Position numbers and translations under genes: made by a program. The notes under the pieces were generated by a model. The model did not search any database, was not told the origin of the DNA, and saw only the letters and a list, made by a program, of their open reading frames with translations. From Mercurialis annua (taxonomy: Eukaryota; Streptophyta; Magnoliopsida; Malpighiales; Euphorbiaceae), in contig NC_065570.1 of NCBI RefSeq assembly GCF_937616625.2, positions 22,716,046 to 22,780,045 on the forward strand: a DNA stretch of 64,000 bases, read 5' to 3'. This document shows, piece after piece, positions 55,782 through 64,000 of this stretch; position 1 is the first letter of the stretch; the number at the start of each line of letters is the position of its first letter.

Positions 55782-58172
55782 ATGTGTTCCCCAAGAACAG
55801 AGACAGAAGTCCGAGGATTTCTAGGAATGTTGCAGTACATAAGTATGTTCATAGCCAAACTAACTTCTGTGTGTGCTCCAATTTTCAAGCTATTGAAGAA
55901 GAGTCAGTCAATGATATGGTCTGAACAATGTCAAGAGGCCTTTGACAGAATTAAAGAATATCTGTCAAATCCTCCAATCCTCAAGCCTCCTAAATCAGGA
56001 AAACCTTTGACTTTATATCTCTCCATAGAGGAACAGTCGATGGGGGCTATGCTAGCACAAGAAGACGTGGGATATGTGGAGCACGCTGTGTACTACCTCA
56101 GCAAAAAATTAAGTGAAAATGAACAAAAGTACACGATGATAGAGAAAATGTGTTTAGCAATGGTATGGCTCACTAAAAAATTAAGGCACTACTTTATGAC
56201 CTACCAAATCGATGTGGTATCAAAGATTGATCCTATGAGATACCTATACAAAACTCCTTCTTTAATCGGAAAGCTTGGAAGATGGTTACTTTTGTTGTCC
56301 GAATTTGACATACAATACATATCCAAGAAAGTAATCAAGGGAAGAGTTGTGGCTGAATTTTTGGCACAAAATCCAGTAAATGATGATGAGCCCATTGACT
56401 TTTCTTTTCCAGACGAAGAAATTGGGTTAATAGATATTGGAAAGTGGAAAATGTACTTTGATGGCGCTATGAATAAAAGTGGAGCTGGCATTGGTGTCAT
56501 TTTGATATCCCCGGAAGGAGAATGGATGCCACTATCCAAAAGATTGGATTTTTGGGTGACTAATACCATGTCTGAATACGAAGCGTGCATCTTTGGGCTG
56601 GAATCTTTGAGAGCAATAGGAGTTAAACACGTGGATATCTTTGGAGACTCTAGTTTGGTGATTAAACAAGTGAGAAAAGAGTGGGAGATAAAAGAAGAAA
56701 AATTGAAACCATATCTCCAATATATTGAGGTACTCAAGACGCATTTTGATGTAGCAGAGTTCAGATTTATCCCTAGGGAAGAAAACCAGATTGCAGATGC
56801 ACTTGCTGGGTTAGTATTAGTTTGGGAAGATCCGGGAAGATTGTTTATCAGGCCTTTAGTGATGGTGAGAAGTAAAGTTCCTTGTTTTAAGGGGACAAAA
56901 GTATTAGACATCACTCGAGATGAAAAACCATGGTATTATGATATTCAAAGATTCATGCAAGATAAAGAATATCCGAAAGCTGCTACGAAGAAGAACAAAA
57001 ATTTGATTCGAAAATTAGCACAACAATTTTTCTTATTGCAAGGAAAGATATACAAGCGTCATCATGATCTACATCTGTTGTGTGTAGATGAAGAAGAGGC
57101 AAAGCAACTCATGGAGGAGGTCTATTCCGGTATTTGTGGACCCCATATGAATGGAAAAGAATTATCGCGCAAAATTATGAGACAAGGATATTTCTGGCTG
57201 ACAATGGAAGCCGATTGTATCCATTTTGTTAGAAGGTGCCATAATTGTCAAATTCATGGGGATTTGAGCCATATTCCACCATCAGAGCTACATAGTCTGA
57301 CCTCACCGTGGCCCTTCTCAGCATGGGGTATTGACATCATCGGAAAAATTCATCCGACTGCGTCAAATGGTCATGAATTCATCGTGGTCGCCATAGACTA
57401 CTTTACACGGTGGGTAGAAGCCAAGTCCTACAAGATACTAGGGGCAAAACAAATGGCCGAGTTCATTGAAACTCGTCTAATATACAGGTATGGGGTTCCA
57501 CACCATATTGTGAGCGATAATGGAGTTCAATTTCAAGGAGAAGTGAGGCATCTATTGCATGAGAATGGAATTGAGCATCATAAGTCTTCACCCTATAGAC
57601 CTCAAGCTAATGGCGCAGTGGAAGCGGCCAATAAGAATGTTAAAAAGATCCTTGCCAAAATGGTGGAAACATATAGAGATTGGTCGAAGAAATTGCCTTA
57701 TGCCTTACATGGATATAGGACAACAGCGAGAACGTCAACCGGCGCAACTCCATATACTTTGGTGTTTGGAATGGAAGCGGTCCTACCAGTAGAGGTCGAA
57801 TTGCAATCACTCAGAGTGGTATTGGAGGCCCAAATTCCAGAATATGAATGGGCTAGAGCGAGATATGAACACTTGACCATTTTGGATGAGAAGAGAATGC
57901 GAGCGATGTTCAATAACCAGATGTACCAAAGGCGAGTTGTCAGAGCATTCAATAAGAAGGTCAAAATAAATAAGATAAAAGAGGGTGACCTGGTGTTGAA
58001 ACAATCGAGACCAATACCATTTGACCCGAGAGGCAAATTTCGACCTAATTGGGAAGGCCCATACTTGGTTAAGAAAATTATGTCCAAAGGGGCTGTCAAA
58101 CTATCCGACATGGAAGGCAATGAATTCACAGAGCCGATCAATTTGGATAGGCTAAAAAAGTATTATGTTTGA
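55782..58172 (+). CDS. T3 RNase H - aRNH - integrase
   Basis: Intact 796-codon frame, part of the original pol; the ATG is internal to pol, not a natural start. Residues 1-60 end the RT thumb. The first RNase H (60-205: LYLSIEEQSMGAML, HAVYYLSKKLSENEQKYTMI, EFDIQYISKKVIKGRVVAEF) lacks the usual first catalytic Asp, as in other Tat elements. The archaeal-type RNase H (220-350) keeps four acidic residues: MYFDGAMNKSGAG, SEYEACIFGLE, FGDSSLV, NQIADAL. Integrase: zinc motif from GPHMNG (about 455) to CHNC (about 488); catalytic Asp in WGIDIIGK (about 517), Asp in IVSDNG (about 577), Glu in GAVEAANK (about 612). The C-terminal end has NWEGPYLVKK and INLDRLKKYYV. The paired RNase H places T3 in the Tat lineage. 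Confidence 0.93.
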   Translation: MCSPRTETEVRGFLGMLQYISMFIAKLTSVCAPIFKLLKKSQSMIWSEQCQEAFDRIKEYLSNPPILKPPKSGKPLTLYLSIEEQSMGAMLAQEDVGYVEHAVYYLSKKLSENEQKYTMIEKMCLAMVWLTKKLRHYFMTYQIDVVSKIDPMRYLYKTPSLIGKLGRWLLLLSEFDIQYISKKVIKGRVVAEFLAQNPVNDDEPIDFSFPDEEIGLIDIGKWKMYFDGAMNKSGAGIGVILISPEGEWMPLSKRLDFWVTNTMSEYEACIFGLESLRAIGVKHVDIFGDSSLVIKQVRKEWEIKEEKLKPYLQYIEVLKTHFDVAEFRFIPREENQIADALAGLVLVWEDPGRLFIRPLVMVRSKVPCFKGTKVLDITRDEKPWYYDIQRFMQDKEYPKAATKKNKNLIRKLAQQFFLLQGKIYKRHHDLHLLCVDEEEAKQLMEEVYSGICGPHMNGKELSRKIMRQGYFWLTMEADCIHFVRRCHNCQIHGDLSHIPPSELHSLTSPWPFSAWGIDIIGKIHPTASNGHEFIVVAIDYFTRWVEAKSYKILGAKQMAEFIETRLIYRYGVPHHIVSDNGVQFQGEVRHLLHENGIEHHKSSPYRPQANGAVEAANKNVKKILAKMVETYRDWSKKLPYALHGYRTTARTSTGATPYTLVFGMEAVLPVEVELQSLRVVLEAQIPEYEWARARYEHLTILDEKRMRAMFNNQMYQRRVVRAFNKKVKINKIKEGDLVLKQSRPIPFDPRGKFRPNWEGPYLVKKIMSKGAVKLSDMEGNEFTEPINLDRLKKYYV

Positions 58173-58640
58173 GCAAAGGTGTGATTCATCCCGCTAGGTT
58201 GTGATGTTCCAAAACAACCTAGGCAAAAGTTAGGAATTTGAGAGAAAATAATTAGTTTGAAAACCCTTACTGGGCAAACTAATAACAGTTTTGCAAAGTG
58301 TTAAAGTATTGTACCCTCGATAAAATGAAATAAAATACATTCAATTGACATTGAAATATTTGTGCAAATAATTTGGTGTCGCAATATGCTTAAAACGCGG
58401 AAAGGTAGAAAACAAATAAATTATCCATCCGCTCTTGCCAAAAACGGCCGAACTACGTGGACTTTGATCCTGCAAATAGCAGGTACGTAGGCGCTCAAAT
58501 CGTTGAGTTCAAGTCCAACAAAAAAAAATATATATTTTCATGCACGTGTATATTCAAAAGTACCTAACCATATTCTCTAAAAACATACCGTCTTTAAACT
58601 TTTCTTCGACCTATGAATTTTGCTTTCAATTGACATCCAT
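58173..58640 (+). mobile_element. T3 3' non-coding region, first part
   Basis: No ORF. It holds one copy of the structured motif (58,449-58,517) in which the inner stem is CCTGC/GCAGG and the second hairpin CTCAA/TTGAG, with the outer GGACTT/AAGTCC pairing perfect. No antisense accessory gene is present, in contrast to O1, O2 and G2. Confidence 0.6.
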
Positions 58641-58915
58641 TACATCACAAATAAGAGCTTGTCATGTTGAAATCCCGCAAAGGGCGACTTCAGCAAAATT
58701 GGCCAAAGCTTGTTGAGTCGAGAACCTATAAAGGCGGCTCAAGCAAAAATAAGAGATTAAAAAAATAGCTCGTCGAGTTGAAAACCCACAAATGACAGCT
58801 CGAGCAAAAATAAGAGCAGCTCACTGAATTGAAAACCCGCAAAGGGCGGCTCAGGCAAAAATCAGAGCACAAATTCACTAAGTTGAAAACCCCCAAAGGG
58901 CAGCTTGGATCAAGA
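58640..58915. repeat. Tandem repeat, about 57-bp unit, T3 3' region
   Basis: Five units with GTTGAAAACCCGCAAAGGGC, GGCTC.AGCAAAAATNAGAG and a GCTCGTCGAG-type spacer. Within each, CCCGCAAAGGGC-type words can pair. Confidence 0.82.
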
Positions 58916-59935
58916 TCAATGCAAGTACCATCAATAAAAAAAAAATTCTAGCAAGTGAACCAGATTTATGGCTGTATGGTGATCTGTCAAGACCTTTGAA
59001 GTCAGAGAAAATGTGAAATAAAGATTAGTTAGATCATTAGCGACGACCCAATTGGGGGCATCTGCTTATACTCACACATTTTCATGCATGTAGTCTCTAA
59101 ATAAATTAGGCGCATCAACATACACAACATCTTTAAAAGTTATTTTTGGGATGTTCTTGAAAATATACAAAACAATGTGGAAATATCAATTTTCAACTTT
59201 TAGCCGATAACAGGCTGTTAAAATGTGTGGACCTAGGAACGGTCTATGGTATTCATAACTTACACAACGGTTAAGAAGTTATAGCTTATACAACGGCTTT
59301 TAAAATGTGTTGACCTATGCCCGGTATGTGGTATTCATAACTTAAACAACGGTTATGGAGTTATAGCTTATGCAACGGCTATGAAAATCTTTTCGACCTA
59401 CGCAACGGTCTTATCAGTAGACCTATGCACGGTCTGTGGTGCTCATAACTTACACAACGGTTATGAGGTAAACGGTCTACAGACGGCTGTCTTAAACCCT
59501 TCACAATTGTGTGGCTTACACATCGGCTATTTACTAACTTTCATCTGCTCGTAGCTGGCACATCAGCTATTTACTAACAATTGTGTGGCTTACACATCGG
59601 CCATTCACTAACTTTTCACCTTCTCGTAGTTGGCACATCAACTATTTATTAACTCCATACTAACCAATAGTCTGCATATCAACTATTTTCTAACTTATAG
59701 CATGTACACTGGCTATTTCTGTGTACTCACAATCTACTAATTGTTTGTAACTTTAAGGGTGAATCTCACAGAATTTATAGAAACCCCTTTTAAAGTCGAA
59801 TTTTATCTCTAGTCTAGTTAATTTTATAATTAAGACGACACGCTTACATAATGCTTTATCAAACCTAGTGAAAATGAAATTCTTTTTTTATAGTGGCTTC
59901 ATTTCTCACAAATTTCTATAAAGCAGGGGGCAAAC
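58916..59935 (+). mobile_element. T3 3' region with ACAACGG repeats and polypurine tract
   Basis: From about 59,200 to 59,740 it consists of degenerate repeats of CATAACTTACACAACGGTTAT, GACCTATGCNCGGTNTGTGG and GTGGCTTACACATCGGCTAT. The part before (58,916-59,200) and after (59,740-59,920) shows nothing recognisable. The polypurine tract AAGCAGGGGGCAAAC (59,921-59,935) precedes the LTR. Confidence 0.75.
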
Positions 59936-60480
59936 TGTAAGCGTTCGATTTTGAGCTTAATTTAATTATACTACTGAATTTTAATGAACTTTGAAAACTA
60001 ACTTGATATTTTTTCCATTTAATCTTTTTATTAAGTGAATGGAATAAATTTAAAAGTGAGTAAAATAAGCTAAATAAATTAAAATGCTAAAGAAAACAAA
60101 CAAAAATCAAATAAACAAAAAAAAAATGAATATTTATTATTATTATTCTTATTTTACATAAAAAAAACACAAAAAATATAAAAATTACAAAAGTGGTATG
60201 AAAATAAATTGCAGAGACAAAATTGTAAAATAAAAACGTTAGGGACCAATCTGGCACATCGTGAGAAGTTCAGGCACCAAACTGTAAATTTGCCAATTTT
60301 GTCATGTAGTGGCACTATTTGCTACAGTGTTTATGAATAGTAGAAACACTGTAGCTTGATCAACATTAAAACCTGCCAAAAACAGTTTAAGGGCATTAAT
60401 CCAAACATGTATCTAATTAAGCAATATTAGGCATAATTAATCTAATTTATCATATTTACAAAATTGCCACTGCTCAAGCC

Positions 60481-60488
60481 TATAAAAG
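60481..60488 (+). promoter_or_regulatory. TATA box of T3 LTR
   Basis: TATAAAAG in CAAGCCTATAAAAGAAAGG, about 545 bp into the LTR, followed by a C-rich stretch where transcription could start near 60,515. The truncated left LTR lacks this region, so the promoter for the first unit is missing. Confidence 0.65.
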
Positions 60489-62010
60489 AAAGGCCTCACA
60501 GCCATTGCAAGGCACCAGGGAATACACAGGGCAATCTACCCGTGAAAAATTCAGTCCCTCGTCTCCTCTTCTCTTTTTGATTTGGTGTTCAATCAAAAGG
60601 CTAATAATTTCAGTTTTTAAAAATAAGTAAAATCACATCTTTCTGCTAATTCCTTTCTGTGTTTTTTTTGTGTTCATTCGAAAAGGAATTCCAGCATTCA
60701 TTTCTTACTTGAGCTCCCAAAAATTCTGAAAATCAATATTCTTTCCCGAAAAAAAAAAGATCAACAAAAATTGTTCTTTTTGCTGAAATAAGACATCATC
60801 TCGACAAAAAAAGTTAATCAAGCCAAAAATAACAAAACAAAAATATAATCTTTTTTAAGGGTAGAAGCAGAAATCATTTACGCATAAGGTATTAAACTCT
60901 TAAATTTTTACATTATACCATTTTTTTGTATTGTGCTAATTGTTGGCTGGAATGTTTTTGGAGTTCAAAAAAATTTCAGTCAGTTAATCTTAAGGGTTCA
61001 TGGGGGTAATGAAACCTTAATGAAATGTGATGTAACTAAAATGCTGAGTTTAACTTTATATTTTTTTTTAAGATCATTGCACATCAATTAAATGAAACCA
61101 AAAAAGAATTTGCAAAATAAAATTTGTTAGTATGTTAAACTTTAAGTTCATATTCATTGAATTTTTAATTTTTTTTAGATAAAAAAAAAGGATCTGTCAA
61201 AATAAATACACTTACCTTCCATTGTTGCAAGTTTACATTTCTTGCATTTTCTTTTGGTCTTCTCTAGTCAAATACAGAAAACGAAACCAGCTCCATATAT
61301 TGAAAAATTAATAAACCATAACCCAATATTTCCTCCTTCCATATCGCCTTTTCTTTAGGACTTGATCGGATCAAGCCAAAACGATCCATAACCCATCATT
61401 TTCGGTTTAGATCAAAATCCAGTTTCAGTTTCACAAAAAAAAAAGTCAAAATAAAAAAAAATTGATACAGTAAGAACCCTAAGTTTTTTTCGAATTCTTA
61501 ACCTAAAACACCAAAGAATCAATAATTTGAACAAACCCATTAAATTTCTAATTTAAAAAGCAAAATCAAATAGAAAAAGAAATTAAAACAGTAGGAGGCA
61601 AGATAAATTGATGTGAAATGGGTTCCTTTACAATCGAGAAAATGTAAAAAGATTAAATAAAAACAAAGAAAACAAGAGAGGGAGTTCCGGCTCTGAGTGA
61701 GTGAAGTAGGAGAAGGAAATTAGGTTAAAAAAAAGTGAGTAAAATATTTATGGCTTAGATGTGTTGAGGGAATTTGATCCAATGGTTATGATTAATTTTA
61801 GAAATATATATGGGTTGGATTTGAAGACAATTTTCATGTCACGGACTTTACAAAATGGACTAGGCGCACTTTCTTTCTTTTCTTACACAAAACTAAACTT
61901 AAATATTTTGGTTGATATTCAATTTTGATTTTATCTTAATTCATTATTTTTATTTATTTATAAAAAAAATGTCAAATGATTTTTTTTATTTATCACAAAA
62001 TTATCTCAGT

Positions 62011-62812
62011 CGAATTACGTAGACTCTAATTCCGGTGTCCGGATATGTAGGCATCGGAATTTAATTTTCGATTCAAGTCTAACCTTTAACCTTTTTTTTA
62101 TTTATCGAGATTCACATGTTTATATTTATATTTTTCTTTTATTTTCGTGAATGATTAAATTTTATTTGGGGTTAAAATATTATTCAATCATTTCTAATTT
62201 AGAAACTCTAAAAAAATTTATTTATATTTGGATACGATTCGATAATATTCCGATGTTCGGATATTATTTAATCTATCTCAATTTTTATTTTATTTTGGTT
62301 TATTATTCATTTATGATTATAATTAAATAATATTTTGGTGTTCAAATATTATTTGATTAATTTATTCAATAATAAATAACATAATTCTATTATAAAAATC
62401 AACTGAATAATATTATGGTGTTCAAATATTATTCAATCTATTTTAATTTTATGAACTATAAAAATTTAAATATTTGGTTTATTTATAATGCAATTAAATA
62501 ATATTTCGGGATTAGAATATTATTTATTCTATCTCAAACCTACACCCTTTTTATTTGGTGCCTCAAATCCAATTTTTCAAAACATTTCTTTTTGTGATTT
62601 TAGTTCTTTTACGAACTACGTGGGTTTTGATTCCGGCCTGACGGATACGTAGGCGTCTCGGCACACAAACTGAGACTCAAATCCATTTTTTTTTTAAACT
62701 TATTTTTTTTAATTACTGTTTAAAATATTTCAACTCGAACTACGTGGACTTTGATTCCGGCATGACGAATACGTAGGCATCTGTGGATCCAGATTCAAGT
62801 CCAGTCTTTTTA
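62011..62812 (+). other. Three copies of the structured motif in T3 right LTR
   Basis: Copies at 62,011-62,080 (diverged: AGACT/AGTCT outer pairing, ATCG/CGAT hairpin), 62,612-62,684 and 62,746-62,812 (GGACTT/AAGTCC outer pairing). The first has no counterpart in the left LTR because that part is missing there. Confidence 0.65.
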
Positions 62813-63401
62813 AATTTTTTTTTTCTTATAGAAATATTAAAATTAACGTTTTTATATTATTTCACACTAATAATTCATAATTCATAATTATATGTCAATT
62901 TAATTTATGCTTTTATTTTACTTGCTTATTTATTTATATTTTATTTATAATAAAAATACACACTCACTAATGGATAGGTGTTCAATCCATAAACCTTTTT
63001 CTTAGCTTAGAACGAAAATAAGTAACGACAACTTCTTGGGAAACCGGAAGCTCTGCGTGAAAATTCTCACTCAAAACTAACTTCTGTTATATTCGGGTTC
63101 GATAAACAGCGAGGGTATATTGGTTTTGAGACCCTTTTTCTTAGAATTAGAAGTCAAAAAGTTAACCCGTAATTATCAAAAAGCAAATGATGAATTAAAT
63201 AGGACATTATTTCCGAACTTGAATCTCTGAAGAGGTGAAGATAATTATAATGCTTTAATTATCTTTTCCTTCCCGGTTATCTCCGGGTGGCGACTCCATA
63301 AATATTTTTATAATAAAAAAATTAAATTCTCCCACTTTTTAAAAACGGACTCCGCCAAAACCGTGTGGGGCCTCGAGCGGAAAACTCGCGGGATCTCCAC
63401 A

Positions 63402-63783
63402 GTGGCGACTCCACTGGGGATATCAGAAATAATTCTGAAAATATTCATCGTTTGCTTTATGGTTATTTACTGGTTGACCTTTCATGTCCTAAAACTCACG
63501 TACGGAAAATTAGAATCTTCATTTAGGCTCTCCCTAATGACAATGTCTTATGGTGTTTGAATAAATTAGAAATATAAGGTTGAGGATGACCGATTTTACG
63601 CATTGTTTTGTATGGTTTATTTGAAATGACCGAAGGTAACATATCATGCATATCATGCATTTGCATATCATTTTTGGAATATCACACACCTACGGAAATG
63701 TTTTATTCATGCATTTAATGTCCAATATGCATATCAACACAATTTCCTAATCATGCATCATTTTGTTTTATTTAGGAAACATC
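63402..63783 (+). mobile_element. Second T3 unit: leader and primer-binding site
   Basis: TGGCGACTCCACTGGGGA at 63,403-63,420 again follows the LTR. The leader matches 51,296-51,677 with only a few single-base changes. This is the start of a second internal region, not a host flank. Confidence 0.88.
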
Positions 63784-64000
63784 ATTGCGCCTCCAAAGTT
63801 ACCTCGCACTACTCAATACAAAAGAAGTAAGCAGTCACCGAAACAAGTTGTTTGGTCTAGGTCTGAAAAGCGTCTTGACAGATTGCCCGAACCCACTCAA
63901 ATCAATTTCAACACGCCAGTTAGACAATCTCCAATGGCTCAGCATTCACAATCGCAAGACTCACAATCACCCACAAGTCAAGGAACCGACCCTGTCTTAA
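63784..64000 (+). CDS. Second T3 unit: gag N-terminus, open, cut by the window end
   Basis: The Gag frame from 63,784 (IAPPKLPRTTQYKRSK) is open to the window end, with an in-frame ATG at 63,934 (MAQHSQSQDSQSPTSQ). At both sites where the first unit has stops, this copy has sense codons (LDRLPEP and TSQGTDPVL). It may therefore be the better preserved copy. The rest lies outside the window. Confidence 0.8.
   Translation, partial: MAPPKLPRTTQYKRSKQSPKQVVWSRSEKRLDRLPEPTQINFNTPVRQSPMAQHSQSQDSQSPTSQGTDPVL

Larger units (their letters stand above)
59936..63401 (+). mobile_element. T3 right LTR, complete, shared by two tandem units
   Basis: 3,466 bp from TGTAAGCGTTCG (after the polypurine tract) to GGGATCTCCACA (before the second primer-binding site). 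U3 contains a TATA box at 60,481, so R plus U5 would be about 2.9 kb, much longer than U3. It includes AT-rich stretches without ORFs (60,550-62,000), one diverged copy of the structured motif at 62,011 and two more at 62,612 and 62,747. It functions as 3' LTR of the first unit and 5' LTR of the next. Confidence 0.87.

Noticed and set aside
56201..56914. 237-codon minus-strand ORF
   Set aside because: Lies opposite the intact RNase H-aRNH frame of T3, has no recognisable domain and is a shadow.

Overview
The window comes from a nuclear plant chromosome, probably a dicot. It is AT-rich and consists of nested LTR retrotransposons of plant-specific lineages. These are Ty3/gypsy Tat/Ogre-type elements with a second (archaeal-type) RNase H, chromovirus-like Ty3/gypsy LTRs, Ty1/copia elements, and MITEs with 9-bp target duplications of the Mutator type. 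I see no host gene, rRNA, tRNA gene or CRISPR array. Almost every open frame is a piece of a transposon protein or lies by chance in an LTR.

Layout. (1) 1-1,517: end of a minus-strand chromovirus-like LTR, inserted in a Tat/Ogre-type LTR (1,518-3,718). (2) 3,831-18,481: two copies of one copia family in opposite orientation. The plus copy (4,701-17,308) holds a MITE (7,059-7,333) and a minus-strand Tat element (8,103-13,218, target duplication TTTAG) that splits its pol gene. (3) 18,482-22,250 and 40,767-42,837: 3' half and 3' LTR of a Tat/Ogre-type element (O1), whose 5' LTR is probably 1,518-3,718. It carries an antisense plant-mobile-domain (PMD) gene. (4) 22,250-40,766: a solo chromovirus-like LTR splitting O1. 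It is itself split by a second chromovirus-like element, Ch1 (24,244-38,888, duplication GCTGC). Ch1 contains another Tat/Ogre-type remnant (O2) with its own antisense PMD gene. That gene is split by a solo copia-like LTR (29,725-32,728, GATGT), which holds a MULE-type MITE (30,841-32,247, TAATTATAA). (5) 42,838-about 44,500: another chromovirus-like LTR, with a MITE at 44,082-44,470 (TAAAAGTAT). (6) 45,521-49,951: 3' half of a minus-strand Tat element (G2) with an antisense extra gene resembling the 'putative gypsy type transposon' family plus a coiled coil. (7) 49,952-64,000: the youngest element (T3), plus strand: truncated LTR, gag-pro, RT, RNase H/aRNH/integrase, complete 3.5-kb LTR, then a second copy of the leader and gag start, i.e. 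a tandem LTR-internal-LTR-internal array.

How the genes work together. In T3, gag-pro and pol together would encode the particle, protease, reverse transcriptase, two RNase H domains and integrase. The copy is dead: there are stops in the gag N-terminus, an 11-bp duplication between gag-pro and RT, a lost base inside the YVDD catalytic motif, and further breaks before a still intact 796-codon RNase H-integrase frame. The downstream tandem copy is open at both sites where the first gag has early stops. G1, G2, O1, O2, both copia copies and Ch1 are decayed.

The signals most worth follow-up are the antisense accessory genes in two Tat groups, with conserved intron positions in the PMD copies; a seven-copy motif in T3 and a three-hairpin block before the polypurine tract of O1/O2, both with changes that preserve pairing; a palindromic array inside a MITE; and the deep nesting.
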